The notes under the pieces: generated by a model
Told to the model about the DNA's origin: nothing
The model's database searches: none
The model's input: the letters and a program-made list of their open reading frames with translations, nothing else
Program-made: the position numbers and the translations under genes
Shown: positions 1 to 8,579 of the stretch, piece by piece
Layout of the letters: every line of letters starts with the position of its first letter
Numbering within the stretch: position 1 is the stretch's first letter
Source: Solitalea canadensis DSM 3403
Lineage (GTDB): Bacteria; Bacteroidota; Bacteroidia; Sphingobacteriales; Sphingobacteriaceae
Reading direction: 5' to 3'
NCBI RefSeq assembly: GCF_000242635.2
Contig: NC_017770.1
Coordinates: 2,244,669-2,308,668, forward strand
DNA: 64,000 nucleotides

Positions 1-427
1 ATGCCGGTAACAATACCGCATCAATACCAATCTGATTTAAATAAACAGTATATAAATTGGTAGAAATTAACTCACCTTGTGCTAATATTGCCCGCTCATG
101 TGCAGGTGTAAATGAAGCCTCATTGGCAAATGAGTAAATAGTTGCAAAGTGAGTTTCAATTATTTCATTACCTTTTGCGTAAAATTCTTGCTGCGGAAAT
201 AAATCTTGTATAAAAACGATGTACTTCGACTTCAGATTATCAATCAATGAAACTGCCTTATTCTTATCAACCTTATATGCTTCACTGATTTCTACCAGGC
301 TGTTAGTTGTTCCTGATACTGCTGACAATACAACGATCTGACGTTCGTTAGGATTAATTATGTCTAAAAGTCTGCGCATACGCTCAGGACTTCCGACAGA
401 TGTTCCTCCAAATTTTAATACTTTCAT
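1..427 (-). CDS. Aspartate kinase, N-terminal part (runs off the left edge)
   Basis: Aspartate kinase phosphorylates L-aspartate as the first step to lysine, threonine and methionine. The 142 visible residues begin MKVLKFGGTSVGSPERM, the ATP-binding KFGGTS signature of the amino-acid kinase fold, and continue through VVLSAVSGTTNSLVEI and the AERAILAQGE-type segment (here HERAILAQGELISTNLY), all typical of the catalytic domain. The C-terminal half, with the ACT regulatory domains, lies outside the window, so a monofunctional enzyme cannot be told from a fusion with homoserine dehydrogenase. It is divergent from the phosphohexomutase gene, with a 221-bp AT-rich gap between them. The start is the ATG at 427-425, which gives the canonical N-terminus. 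Confidence 0.93.
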   Translation of the reverse strand, partial: MKVLKFGGTSVGSPERMRRLLDIINPNERQIVVLSAVSGTTNSLVEISEAYKVDKNKAVSLIDNLKSKYIVFIQDLFPQQEFYAKGNEIIETHFATIYSFANEASFTPAHERAILAQGELISTNLYTVYLNQIGIDAVLLPA

Positions 428-648
428 TTTAAGTACAATGATTAAAAAAATATATGTTTAGGTTTTATTCTCAGAAATAAACACTTTTAAGACTTGTGTT
501 TCAACAAATTGAGAAAATTGCAACAATCTTAATTTTTTACTCAAATTTCCTGAACGGATAAGTCAAAATCTTATTTTAATTAAAATTTCGCTAAAATAAC
601 GATATTTTTTTCATTGATTCATTAATTTAGGCACGTAATTGAAAATTT

Positions 649-2058
649 ATGATAAACATTAAATTCGGCACCGATGGATGGCGTGCCATTATAGCTCAGG
701 AGTTTACAGTTGAAAATGTTATTCGTGTAGGATACGGAACTGCCTTATGGTTAAAAGAACAAAAACCTAAAGCTTCAGTAGTAATTGGCAATGACCCTCG
801 TTTTGCAGGGAAATTATTTGCTGAAACCACAGCAAAAGTTTTCGCAAATGCCGGCATTAAAGTATTTATCTCTTCTACCGATTTTGTATCTACACCAATG
901 GTTTCTTTAGGAACCGTATTATTAAAAGCTGATCTGGGGGTAATCATTACGGCAAGTCACAATCCACCGGCTTACAGTGGTTATAAAATCAAAGCTTCTT
1001 ATGGTGGACCTGCTACTCCGTCTATGATTGATGCTGTTGAAGAGCTAATTCCTGAGAAAATTCCTTTGGACTTACTTTCAATTGATGAATACAAAAAACA
1101 AGGATTGATTGAAGAGATTAATCTGGAAGACATGTATATTAAACACGTTGAAGAAAAATTTGACCTTGATGCTATCCGTAACTCAGGGATGAATTTTGCT
1201 TACGATGCGATGTATGGCGCCGGACAAAATGCAATGCGCCGCTTGTTCCCTGATGCAACGTTCCTTCACTGTGATCATAATCCGGGGTTTGACGGACAAG
1301 CACCTGAGCCGATCCACAAAAATCTTTCTGAATTTTCTGAATTGATCAAACTTAGTGGTGATATCGCATCAGGTTTAGCAACTGATGGAGACGCTGACCG
1401 TATTGGTTTGTATGATGAAAAAGGAAATTTCGTAGATTCTCATCATATTATCTTATTACTCATTCATTATTTACACAAATACAAAGGTTTAAGTGGCGAG
1501 GTAATCACCACTTTTTCTTGTACACAAAAAATCGCTGACCTTTGTGCGAAGTATAAACTTCCTCAAACTACCACTAAAATCGGGTTTAAATATATCTGTG
1601 ATTTAATTGTTAACGGTGGTAAGCAAGTGTTGGCAGGCGGTGAAGAATCAGGAGGAATTGCAATTACCGGTTATATTCCGGAACGTGATGGTATTTGGAT
1701 TGGTTTAACTGTTTGGGAATTTATGGCTAAAACAGGTAAATCATTAACTGAACTGATTGAAGAAGTATATGCTGAAGTTGGTTCATTTGCCGTTGAGCGC
1801 TACGATCTTCACTTAACGGAAGAGAAAAAGCAAGCCATCATTAAAGCTTGTAAAAACGGCCTGTATTCTTCGTTTGGAAGCTATAAAATTGCACAAGTTG
1901 AAGATATGGACGGTTATAAATTCCACTTAGGAAATGGAACCTGGGTAATGATTCGTCCTTCGGGAACAGAACCTGTATTAAGAGTTTATGCTGAAGCAGC
2001 AAATTCTGCAGATGCATTTGCAATTCTGGATGCAACAAAAGCGACTTTACTTGGCTAA
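649..2058 (+). CDS. Phosphohexomutase (phosphoglucomutase/phosphomannomutase family)
   Basis: Cytosolic alpha-D-phosphohexomutase that moves phosphate between C1 and C6 of a hexose phosphate through a phosphoserine. All four family motifs are present: TASHNPP with the catalytic Ser103, the metal-binding DGDADR loop (246-251), the sugar-binding GEESGG loop (331-336) and the phosphate-binding RPSGTEP loop (436-442). The length, 469 aa, is normal. Substrate preference (glucose, mannose or glucosamine phosphate) cannot be read from the motifs. It stands alone, divergent from the aspartate kinase gene, and is followed by a strong hairpin terminator, so it looks monocistronic. Start ATG at 649; N-terminus MINIKFGTDGWR is typical. 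Confidence 0.92.
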   Translation: MINIKFGTDGWRAIIAQEFTVENVIRVGYGTALWLKEQKPKASVVIGNDPRFAGKLFAETTAKVFANAGIKVFISSTDFVSTPMVSLGTVLLKADLGVIITASHNPPAYSGYKIKASYGGPATPSMIDAVEELIPEKIPLDLLSIDEYKKQGLIEEINLEDMYIKHVEEKFDLDAIRNSGMNFAYDAMYGAGQNAMRRLFPDATFLHCDHNPGFDGQAPEPIHKNLSEFSELIKLSGDIASGLATDGDADRIGLYDEKGNFVDSHHIILLLIHYLHKYKGLSGEVITTFSCTQKIADLCAKYKLPQTTTKIGFKYICDLIVNGGKQVLAGGEESGGIAITGYIPERDGIWIGLTVWEFMAKTGKSLTELIEEVYAEVGSFAVERYDLHLTEEKKQAIIKACKNGLYSSFGSYKIAQVEDMDGYKFHLGNGTWVMIRPSGTEPVLRVYAEAANSADAFAILDATKATLLG

Positions 2059-2076
2059 TTGAGGCATTAATGCAAT

Positions 2077-2131
2077 TTAACTAAAAGACGAAGCTGTTCC
2101 GTTTTGCGGAACAGCTTCGTCTTTTAGTTAA
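2077..2131 (+). terminator. Perfect 25-bp hairpin terminator after the phosphohexomutase gene
   Basis: Arms 2077-2101 and 2107-2131 are perfectly complementary around a TTTTG loop. The core AAGCTGTTCCG recurs in the terminator at 33916. The outer arms are A/T runs, so it could stop transcription from either side. Confidence 0.85.
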
Positions 2132-2167
2132 GAATCATTTAAATTAAAAGAACAGTATAACATCTAC

Positions 2168-3340
2168 ATGAGTTTTAACGAACAAATAGTTGAAGTCCGC
2201 AGGCATTATAACTCCGGGGACTTTGATCTTGCACATCGACGCCTTTTGGATTGTGTAATAGAAACCGCTGATACAACCCTATTTAAACAAGCACTCTCCT
2301 ATTGTGAGTGGTATGAACAAAGTATTGCATCAGTAGCAAAAGATGAAATAAGTACAAAAGCAGTTGAATTATTGGCGCTTATTGAGAAAATAGGGCCGTT
2401 GGATTCTTCAACAAATCAAAAAGAACTATTAACTGTTAAATCACTGTCTAAACAGTATGCTAAAAGCAATTTTGAGCTAAATGACATTGATTTTACATTA
2501 TCGGCCGGTGAAGTTATCGGATTGGTTGGAGAAAACGGAAACGGAAAAACCACCTTATTACGTTTGTTAGCTGCTGAATTATATCCTGATTCGGGTTTAA
2601 TTAATTACAGCTTCGCCAATAATGTTCATGATTATGAATTACGCTCCAAATTAGTATATGTACCTCAACGCATCCCACGTTGGTGGGGCAGTTTAATGGA
2701 TAATCTGAATTTTACACTAACACAGCAAGGAATCAAAGGCAGTGACAATCTGTTATGGGCTGAAATGATTGTAGCCCGTTTAGGATTAAGGCCTTTCAGA
2801 CACCTAAGCTGGAACCGTCTCTCCTCCGGATACAGAACACGTTTTGAGCTGGCAAAAACATTATTGAGAGCGCCTAAAGTTTTGTTGCTGGATGAGCCAT
2901 TAGCTAATCTAGATATTAACGCCCAACAAACGGTCCTTCAGGATTTAAAATTCCTTTCTCGTTCGGCGAGCAGGCCTTTTGGAATTTTATTGAGTTCACA
3001 GCATATTTATGAGGTGGAAAAGGTTTCAGATAAAATCATCTACCTTGAGCACGGCAAACCTAAATATCAGCAATTAAACGGTCAAAAAATTGACGAGGAA
3101 TCAAAACCTGTTTATGAACTAATCATTGAATTAGAAACTCCCGCTACTAGAGAAAGCGTAGAGAAAACATTCCGGGATTTATCACCAAATCACCTGAAAT
3201 ATAACGGAAACGTTTATATCGTATCATTCTCCCCTGAACAAACCATGGGAGCTGTTTTACAATCAATTGCACAACATCAGCTGGAGATCATTTATTTGAG
3301 AAATATTTCACAATCTTCTCGGAGATTTTTTACTAATTAA
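2168..3340 (+). CDS. ABC transporter ATP-binding protein with N-terminal helical extension
   Basis: A single ABC ATPase domain follows about 85 mostly helical residues. Visible motifs are Walker A GENGNGKT (121-128), Q-loop YVPQ (164-167), signature LSSGY (218-222), Walker B LLLDEP (239-244) and the switch histidine H279. A C-terminal region of about 90 residues follows. The pattern resembles ATPases of export-type or ABC-2 systems. The next gene starts 12 bp downstream and encodes a multi-span membrane protein, which is the natural permease partner. What is transported is not shown by the sequence. The N-terminal extension is unusual for an ABC ATPase. Confidence 0.85.
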   Translation: MSFNEQIVEVRRHYNSGDFDLAHRRLLDCVIETADTTLFKQALSYCEWYEQSIASVAKDEISTKAVELLALIEKIGPLDSSTNQKELLTVKSLSKQYAKSNFELNDIDFTLSAGEVIGLVGENGNGKTTLLRLLAAELYPDSGLINYSFANNVHDYELRSKLVYVPQRIPRWWGSLMDNLNFTLTQQGIKGSDNLLWAEMIVARLGLRPFRHLSWNRLSSGYRTRFELAKTLLRAPKVLLLDEPLANLDINAQQTVLQDLKFLSRSASRPFGILLSSQHIYEVEKVSDKIIYLEHGKPKYQQLNGQKIDEESKPVYELIIELETPATRESVEKTFRDLSPNHLKYNGNVYIVSFSPEQTMGAVLQSIAQHQLEIIYLRNISQSSRRFFTN

Positions 3341-3352
3341 ACTTCTATCCAA

Positions 3353-4714
3353 ATGAAAAAAATTGGACAATGGTTGCTGTTGCATTATCCACTTATATGG
3401 AACACTCGAATCTATATACTATTACCTTTTGTATTACTCTTAAATGTATTATTCTATTTATGGGGTTATAATTCGGTAAACAATTTAAAAGATTTAACTT
3501 ATTACAACTATTTCAGATCTGGCGGTGAAGAAATCATCATATCATTACTAGTCGGAGTGTTAACCCTAATTACATGGTTGGCATTCTATTTACGTCAAAA
3601 TGCGTTCAAAAGTTATTTACCAATCAATAACACTTATTTAATAAAAGAATTCTTTATTATTCTGATTGCAATCGCCGGTGTTTCTTTTTTGATGTTTTCA
3701 CAAGGGCAAGGCAGAATTCATAAGCTTCGCGAACTTTCTAAAGATACTAATCTGATTGAAGAAGCTAATCTTATCAATATTGCATCCCATTTTTTACCTT
3801 TTAACACTGACGACTTTAACCCTAATAATTATTACAATTCTCCCGCAAATAAAGACTCAAGTAATTATACGCCGGTTTCTGCGTTCAGTTATTTAGATTA
3901 TAACAGAGGTCCTGAAATTTATTCTTTAAATTCAGTCTCAAAAACTTCATTAAAATCAGACACGGTTATTAGAAAAACTGCCCATAAATTATTGCTAAAT
4001 CATAAAAGTGATACTGTAAAAGCAATAATAAACAGGTACCTATCCATTTGTAATAAATATGGAATTGAATACCGATTAGATGTTGATCGACTAGTTAACT
4101 CAATATTTGCAACTCCTGATTTCAGACTAAATGGGAAAACAATTGAGCAATATGGAACGGAAGGAGACTATGTGCAGTCGTATAACCTTAATAATGCTAT
4201 AACTACTTTAGACAATGCAAAACACCGTAACATAATGAGTTTGGAAGATAGTATATGCTTCATTTATTGGTGTTTAGGTTGTACAATAGTGCTATTATCG
4301 TTCAGAATTACACAGATTAAAACCTGGTTCATCAGTTTAATCACCTTTGGAGTTCTTGTTATTCTCAACATCTTATTAATGGTTTCATCAGAGAAGGATG
4401 CTTGCATGCTATTAATTTTACAACCTATTGCTGCTTTCATACTAGCTTTCGTTTATATTAATAAAAGAAGAAAGAAGTTAGTATCCGGAGTTTGTTATTT
4501 GTTAGCGTTATGGTCTTTAACTGGCTTTATAAGCGTTTCCTATAGACTTTTAGTGAAACTTTCTGACCGGATAGATTATCTATCAAAAACTGAAACAGAT
4601 TATTACAAACCTGTTTATTACATTGATTACGCCAACTTCATCTTTGCACTCCTAATGATCATTTTTGTAATGATTCCGTTAGCAAAAAAATGGCAGGCTA
4701 ATCCTGCAGAATAG
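3353..4714 (+). CDS. Multi-span membrane protein, probable partner of the upstream ABC ATPase
   Basis: The 453-aa product has about eight predicted membrane segments: three near the N-terminus (roughly 20-38, 60-80, 97-115), then a large polar loop (about 116-298) and four or five more segments to residue 445. The arrangement of two membrane blocks around an extracytoplasmic loop is seen in ABC-2 type permeases, but I do not recognise a named family. It lies 12 bp after the ATPase gene and before a clear terminator at 4722, so the two form a closed two-gene operon. Its role as permease is inferred from this context only. Confidence 0.7.
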   Translation: MKKIGQWLLLHYPLIWNTRIYILLPFVLLLNVLFYLWGYNSVNNLKDLTYYNYFRSGGEEIIISLLVGVLTLITWLAFYLRQNAFKSYLPINNTYLIKEFFIILIAIAGVSFLMFSQGQGRIHKLRELSKDTNLIEEANLINIASHFLPFNTDDFNPNNYYNSPANKDSSNYTPVSAFSYLDYNRGPEIYSLNSVSKTSLKSDTVIRKTAHKLLLNHKSDTVKAIINRYLSICNKYGIEYRLDVDRLVNSIFATPDFRLNGKTIEQYGTEGDYVQSYNLNNAITTLDNAKHRNIMSLEDSICFIYWCLGCTIVLLSFRITQIKTWFISLITFGVLVILNILLMVSSEKDACMLLILQPIAAFILAFVYINKRRKKLVSGVCYLLALWSLTGFISVSYRLLVKLSDRIDYLSKTETDYYKPVYYIDYANFIFALLMIIFVMIPLAKKWQANPAE

Positions 4715-4721
4715 CATTATT

Positions 4722-4754
4722 AAATCCTGACATTAAAGTGTCAGGATTTGTTTT
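4722..4754 (+). terminator. Hairpin terminator of the ABC operon
   Basis: Arms AAATCCTGACA (4722-4732) and TGTCAGGATTT (4739-4749) form a perfect 11-bp stem with a 6-nt loop, followed by GTTTTA. Confidence 0.85.
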
Positions 4755-4817
4755 ATATTTGATTATTACGCTTCCCTTTTCTACGCCTCAATCAATCTAA
4801 ACTTTACATTTTCTCAT

Positions 4818-4878
4818 GTATGTGACAACATACTTACGTTGTACGTAGGTAAACTTGCTTGCGTATTTTCTATTTTTG
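4818..4878 (+). promoter_or_regulatory. Candidate promoter (-7 TATTTTTG) with palindromes upstream
   Basis: TATTTTTG at 4871-4878 fits the Bacteroidota -7 consensus TAnnTTTG, about 100 nt before the lipoprotein start at 4980. A TTG lies 13 nt upstream of it, closer than the usual 17-23. Two palindromes, GTATGT-GACA-ACATAC (4818-4833) and ACGT-TGT-ACGT (4836-4846), lie where an upstream regulator site would be expected. The regulator is unknown. Confidence 0.4.
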
Positions 4879-4979
4879 CAATTGTTTTTGAACCTAAAAT
4901 TCTAATTGCTTTATAATTATGCATGCTATTTGCTTTAGATGCATACTTTAAAAAGATTATAGAAATAAACAGATCTAAC

Positions 4980-5453
4980 ATGAATAAAATCACGACCATT
5001 TTACTTTCGTTAATTGCAATAGGCGTAATGTCTTCATGCGGTAATCAGAAAAAGAAAGATCAGGAACAAGAGAAAAACTTGTTTTCTGAGAGCATGTTAC
5101 TTCATGATGAAGTAATGCCTAAACAAGAAGAGCTTTTTAAATTGAAAAAGAAAATCTCTGGTTTAGGAGCTAAAATGGACAGCTTGAAAATTGCCAATCC
5201 TACATTAGATACTGCTGCTTTAAGAATTAAAATTAATGGATTATCAACCAAAATTGATTCTGCTGTTGATAATATGTCTGATTGGATGCATTCATTTACA
5301 AGTGATTTGGATCAAAAGTTTGAAGGTAAATCGCATGAAGAGATCATGAAATACCTTAATGATGGCAAACAAAGCATTGAGAATGTTCAAAAAGAATTTA
5401 ACCAATCAATTTCTGACGCTAATAAATTTTTGAATGAATATAAAGTTAAGTAA
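4980..5453 (+). CDS. Helical lipoprotein upstream of SCO
   Basis: The 157-aa product begins MNKITTILLSLIAIGVMSSC, a lipoprotein signal with lipobox VMSSC and Cys20 as the lipidation site. A charged, coiled-coil-prone body follows, rich in Lys, Glu, Leu and Asp. I chose the ATG at 4980 because it places the signal peptide correctly; a longer reading from 4923 would put 19 non-signal residues in front. Proteins of this kind in Bacteroidota are sometimes labelled viral A-type inclusion protein, a name taken from coiled-coil similarity only. It overlaps the SCO gene by 20 bp, so the two are translated together; a part in cytochrome or copper-centre assembly is an inference. Confidence 0.75.
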   Translation: MNKITTILLSLIAIGVMSSCGNQKKKDQEQEKNLFSESMLLHDEVMPKQEELFKLKKKISGLGAKMDSLKIANPTLDTAALRIKINGLSTKIDSAVDNMSDWMHSFTSDLDQKFEGKSHEEIMKYLNDGKQSIENVQKEFNQSISDANKFLNEYKVK

Positions 5454-6096
5454 CCTTATTCCTTTAGTTGCCATTGGAATGGTATTAGCATTTGTTGGCT
5501 GCAATAAAACCGACGATAGTAAACTTCCAATCTTAGGTCGTAGAGAACCTGTAACCAAAATGGTTGACGGAAAAGAGGTTATTGATACGCTTTATCAAAC
5601 TATCCAGCCTTTCCGGTTTGTAAATCAGGATAGCCAGTGGGTAAGCAATGAAACCTTTAAAGATAAGATCTACGTAGCTGATTTCTTCTTTACTTCCTGC
5701 CCTACCATCTGCCCTATTATGAAAAAAAACATGCTGGTGGTTTATGACAAATTTAAAGGTAATCCTGAAGTTGGGATCTTATCGCATAGTATCGATCCTC
5801 GTCATGATTCTGTTAGTGTATTAAAGAAATTTGCACATAAAATTGGCGTTGAGGGAAATCAATGGAACTTTATTACCGGTAACCGCGACACTATTTACTC
5901 TATAGCAGAAAGCAGCTATTTAACTACAGCAAAAGAAGATAATACACAACCAGGCGGAATTGTACACAGCGGTGCTTTCATTTTGGTGGATAAAGATCGT
6001 CATATCCGTGGTGTGTATGATGGAACAAATACAGAAGCAGTTGAGCAGATGATGAAGGATATGGATAAACTTCTTTTGGAATACAAAAAGCACTAA
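5434..6096 (+). CDS. SCO1/SenC-family copper chaperone, lipoprotein
   Basis: SCO proteins are periplasmic thioredoxin-fold proteins that help assemble the CuA centre of cytochrome oxidase. The 220-aa product has a lipoprotein signal ending FVGC (Cys23), the metal-binding CPTIC motif (Cys89 and Cys93) and a distal His, probably H178 in GIVHSGAF, which together form the Cu site. The middle contains LSHSIDPRHDSV, typical of the family. The gene overlaps the preceding lipoprotein by 20 bp and is followed 80 bp later by a cytochrome c gene, consistent with a small respiratory module. Confidence 0.92.
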   Translation: MNIKLSNLIPLVAIGMVLAFVGCNKTDDSKLPILGRREPVTKMVDGKEVIDTLYQTIQPFRFVNQDSQWVSNETFKDKIYVADFFFTSCPTICPIMKKNMLVVYDKFKGNPEVGILSHSIDPRHDSVSVLKKFAHKIGVEGNQWNFITGNRDTIYSIAESSYLTTAKEDNTQPGGIVHSGAFILVDKDRHIRGVYDGTNTEAVEQMMKDMDKLLLEYKKH

Positions 6097-6176
6097 ACTT
6101 CAATTTAAAAATAGGCCGAATTATTATTTAAAATCTCAACTAACACAAGATTGAATAATAACTATTTAAAACCTTG

Positions 6177-6599
6177 ATGAAGAAAAAAATTACAGTTTTA
6201 GTTCTTTTGGGAGCTATCGTGGGTGGATTGATCGCTTGTTCTAATCCTAAAGAAATAAAAGAGAAACAATACTATGCTGAAGGCATGTATCTGTATCAAA
6301 AGTATTGTCAGAATTGTCATATGGAAAATGGTAAAGGTTTAGGTGAACTAATACCTCCGTTGGCTCAATCGGATTACTTATTTAATAATATGTCTGATTT
6401 AGCCTGCATGATAAAAAATGGGAAACAAGGAAAAATGATAGTTAATGGCAAGTCTTATGATGGAATTATGCCTGGCTATAACAACCTGAGCTCTATTGAA
6501 ATAGCAGAGATCATTACCTATGTTACTAATTCATGGGGTAATAAATCTTCAACCTATTCAATAAAACAAGTTGAAGAAGATCTTAAAAAATGTAAGTAA
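6177..6599 (+). CDS. Lipoprotein cytochrome c (single haem)
   Basis: The 140-aa product has a lipoprotein signal ending LIAC (Cys21), one haem motif CQNCH (Cys44, Cys47, His48) and a probable axial Met98 in GIMPGY, so it is a class I cytochrome c anchored to a membrane on the periplasmic side. I start it at the ATG at 6177; a TTG codon directly before it is possible but unnecessary. It lies after the SCO copper chaperone. Both suggest an electron-carrier role with a terminal oxidase encoded elsewhere. The rnpB promoter begins just after its stop. Confidence 0.9.
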   Translation: MKKKITVLVLLGAIVGGLIACSNPKEIKEKQYYAEGMYLYQKYCQNCHMENGKGLGELIPPLAQSDYLFNNMSDLACMIKNGKQGKMIVNGKSYDGIMPGYNNLSSIEIAEIITYVTNSWGNKSSTYSIKQVEEDLKKCK

Positions 6600-6604
6600 T
6601 TTGA

Positions 6605-6612
6605 TACTTTTG
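6605..6612 (+). promoter_or_regulatory. rnpB -7 element
   Basis: TACTTTTG matches TAnnTTTG exactly and ends 5 nt before the first base of the RNase P RNA helix P1 (about 6617). This spacing between -7 element and RNA start supports the assignment. No clear TTG lies at the usual distance upstream. Confidence 0.65.
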
Positions 6613-6616
6613 CATC

Positions 6617-6976
6617 ATACAAACTGGTCTGTCGCGCTGAAAAGTGAGGAAAGTCCGGGCAACATAGAGCATCCTGCTTCCTAACAGGAAGGTCTCGCAA
6701 AACGGGAACAGAAAGTGCCACAGAGAATATACCGCCCCGGCTCTGCTGGGGTAAGGGTGAAAACGTGAGGTAAGAGCTCACGGCTTTGTCGGGCGACCGG
6801 CATCGCGGTAAACCTCAGGAGTTGAAAGACCAAATAAACCGGAGCTTGAGGGCTGCTCGCTCAATTCCGGAGGGTAGGTTGCTAGAGATGAATGGTGACA
6901 TTCATTCGAGATAAATGACAGATATCAATCTGACTTGATCGGATTGAGAAACAGAACCCGGCTTATACGTTTGTAT
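6617..6976 (+). ncRNA. rnpB: RNase P RNA
   Basis: The catalytic RNA that trims the 5' leader of tRNA precursors. Conserved blocks occur in order: GAGGAAAGTCCGGGC near the 5' end, CAGAAAGTGCCACAGAGAA, GGTAAGGGTGAAAACG, GAGGTAAGAGCTCACGG, GCGACCGGCATCGCGGTAAA, GGAGGGTAGGTTGC, and ACAGAACCCGGCTTAT near the 3' end. The ends are set by the P1 helix, ATACAAAC (6617-6624) with GTTTGTAT (6969-6976), followed by a T run. The length of about 360 nt is normal for a bacterial type A RNA. It has its own promoter element at 6605. Confidence 0.95.
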
Positions 6977-6985
6977 TTTTTTATA

Positions 6986-7024
6986 AAAACCCCGCAATTA
7001 TATTTTGAATAGTTGCGGGGTTTT
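6986..7024 (+). terminator. Hairpin terminator downstream of rnpB
   Basis: Arms AAAACCCCGCAA (6986-6997) and TTGCGGGGTTTT (7013-7024) are perfect 12-bp complements with a 15-nt loop; A/T runs on both sides allow action in both directions. Confidence 0.85.
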
Positions 7025-7130
7025 CTATTTTTATATAAATAAATTCCTTGTTATAAGCGCTCTTTATCTTTTAACAAAACAAGAAATTAAATTAAGCTCT
7101 TTTTTATCGTTTAAAAATCTACTTAAACAT

Positions 7131-8507
7131 ATGGCAAAACTTCTGATCGTTGATGATGAGCGCAGTATTCGTAATACCTTGCGCGAAATTCTTGAGTACG
7201 AGAATTATGATGTTGATGACACCGATAATGGTGAGTCAGCACTTCAGTTAATTGCAAAAAACAACTATGACCTGGTGCTGTGCGACATTAAAATGAACAA
7301 AATGGACGGATTGGAGGTATTAAGCCGATCACAGCAAACCAATCCTGATCTACCATTTATTATGATCTCTGGCCATGGAACGGTTGAAACAGCCGTTGAG
7401 GCCAGCAAAAAAGGTGCATTTGATTTCATTTCAAAACCACCTGATCTGAATCGTCTTTTAATTACTGTTCGAAATGCGCTTGACAGAGGTGCTTTGGCAA
7501 CCGAAACAAGAGTATTAAAGAAAAAAGTTTCGAAGACCAGGGAAATTCTGGGCCACTCCCCTGCAATCCAGAAAATTAAAGAAACCATTGAGCGTGTTGC
7601 TCCTACTGATGCCCGTGTGTTGGTTACGGGACCTAACGGTAGCGGTAAAGAATTGGTTGCGAGATGGATTCATGAAAAAAGCAACAGATCGGCCAGTACA
7701 ATTATTGAGGTTAACTGTGCCGCAATCCCATCTGAATTAATTGAGAGTGAATTATTCGGACATGAAAAAGGTTCGTTTACCTCGGCAATTAAACAACGTA
7801 TTGGAAAATTTGAACAAGCACACGGTGGAACATTATTTCTTGACGAAATCGGTGATATGAGCCTTTCAGCACAGGCAAAAGTATTGCGCGCTCTTCAGGA
7901 AAATAAAATTACCCGTGTTGGCGGTGAACGTGAAATCGATGTTGATGTAAGAGTAATTGCCGCGACTAATAAAGATTTGTTAAAGGAAATTGAAAAAGGA
8001 AATTTCCGCTTAGACCTTTATCACCGCTTGAGTGTAATTATTATCAATGTTCCTGCATTAAAAGAAAGGAAAGGTGACGTGACCTTGATAGCTGAAAGTT
8101 TTCTGGATGAAATTTGCTCAGATTACGGAATGCCAGTAAAACAGCTCACAAAAGAGGCTTTACGTGCTTTGGAAAACCTTGAATGGTCTGGCAATATTCG
8201 TGAGCTCCATAATATGATCGAACGACTGATCATTATGAGTGATAAAGTTATTACAGATGTAGACGTACAGCTATTCTCTCACTCTCCTCAGTTATCTACT
8301 TCGAATGAGAGTAATTTCGACTTTGAACGTTTCAGTAAATTCCAGGAATTCAAAGATCATATCGAAAAACAATTTATAAAGCATAAATTGGAGAAAAACA
8401 ATTGGAATGTTTCAAAAACTGCTGATGAAATTGACATTCAGCGAAGTCATTTGTATAGTAAAATAGAAAAATTTGGATTAAAACGAGAAGAAATTGGGGC
8501 CAATTAA
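7131..8507 (+). CDS. NtrC-type response regulator (receiver, AAA+, Fis HTH)
   Basis: The 458-aa protein has a receiver domain (about 1-120, phosphoacceptor Asp52, Lys102), an AAA+ domain and a C-terminal Fis-type helix-turn-helix. The Walker A is GPNGSGKE (167-174), the usual GETGTGKE being altered, and Walker B is LFLDEIGD (235-242). The GAFTGA loop that contacts sigma54 reads GSFTSA (214-219). It most resembles NtrX-like regulators. The ATG at 7131 gives the canonical receiver start MAKLLIVDDE; an upstream open frame back to 7005 overlaps the rnpB terminator and is not coding. No sensor kinase lies beside it, and it stands between two terminators. Confidence 0.9.
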   Translation: MAKLLIVDDERSIRNTLREILEYENYDVDDTDNGESALQLIAKNNYDLVLCDIKMNKMDGLEVLSRSQQTNPDLPFIMISGHGTVETAVEASKKGAFDFISKPPDLNRLLITVRNALDRGALATETRVLKKKVSKTREILGHSPAIQKIKETIERVAPTDARVLVTGPNGSGKELVARWIHEKSNRSASTIIEVNCAAIPSELIESELFGHEKGSFTSAIKQRIGKFEQAHGGTLFLDEIGDMSLSAQAKVLRALQENKITRVGGEREIDVDVRVIAATNKDLLKEIEKGNFRLDLYHRLSVIIINVPALKERKGDVTLIAESFLDEICSDYGMPVKQLTKEALRALENLEWSGNIRELHNMIERLIIMSDKVITDVDVQLFSHSPQLSTSNESNFDFERFSKFQEFKDHIEKQFIKHKLEKNNWNVSKTADEIDIQRSHLYSKIEKFGLKREEIGAN

Positions 8508-8546
8508 AATGAATCACTTTCTCAAATCCTAAAAATATTTTTTCAC

Positions 8547-8579
8547 AAAAAGATGGCGTTAAAATCGCCATCTTTTTTT
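8547..8579 (+). terminator. Hairpin terminator of the response regulator gene
   Basis: Arms AAAAAGATGGCG (8547-8558) and CGCCATCTTTTT (8566-8577), 12 bp, 7-nt loop, with a T run. Confidence 0.85.

Noticed and set aside
4814-4999. 61-codon minus-strand open frame
   Set aside because: It overlaps the promoter and signal-peptide region of the lipoprotein gene and has no protein-like pattern beyond a chance hydrophobic run.
6554-6781. 75-codon minus-strand open frame
   Set aside because: It lies across the conserved core of RNase P RNA and the cytochrome gene end.
7005-7130. N-terminal extension of the response regulator
   Set aside because: It starts inside the rnpB terminator and puts 42 non-conserved residues before a canonical receiver start.
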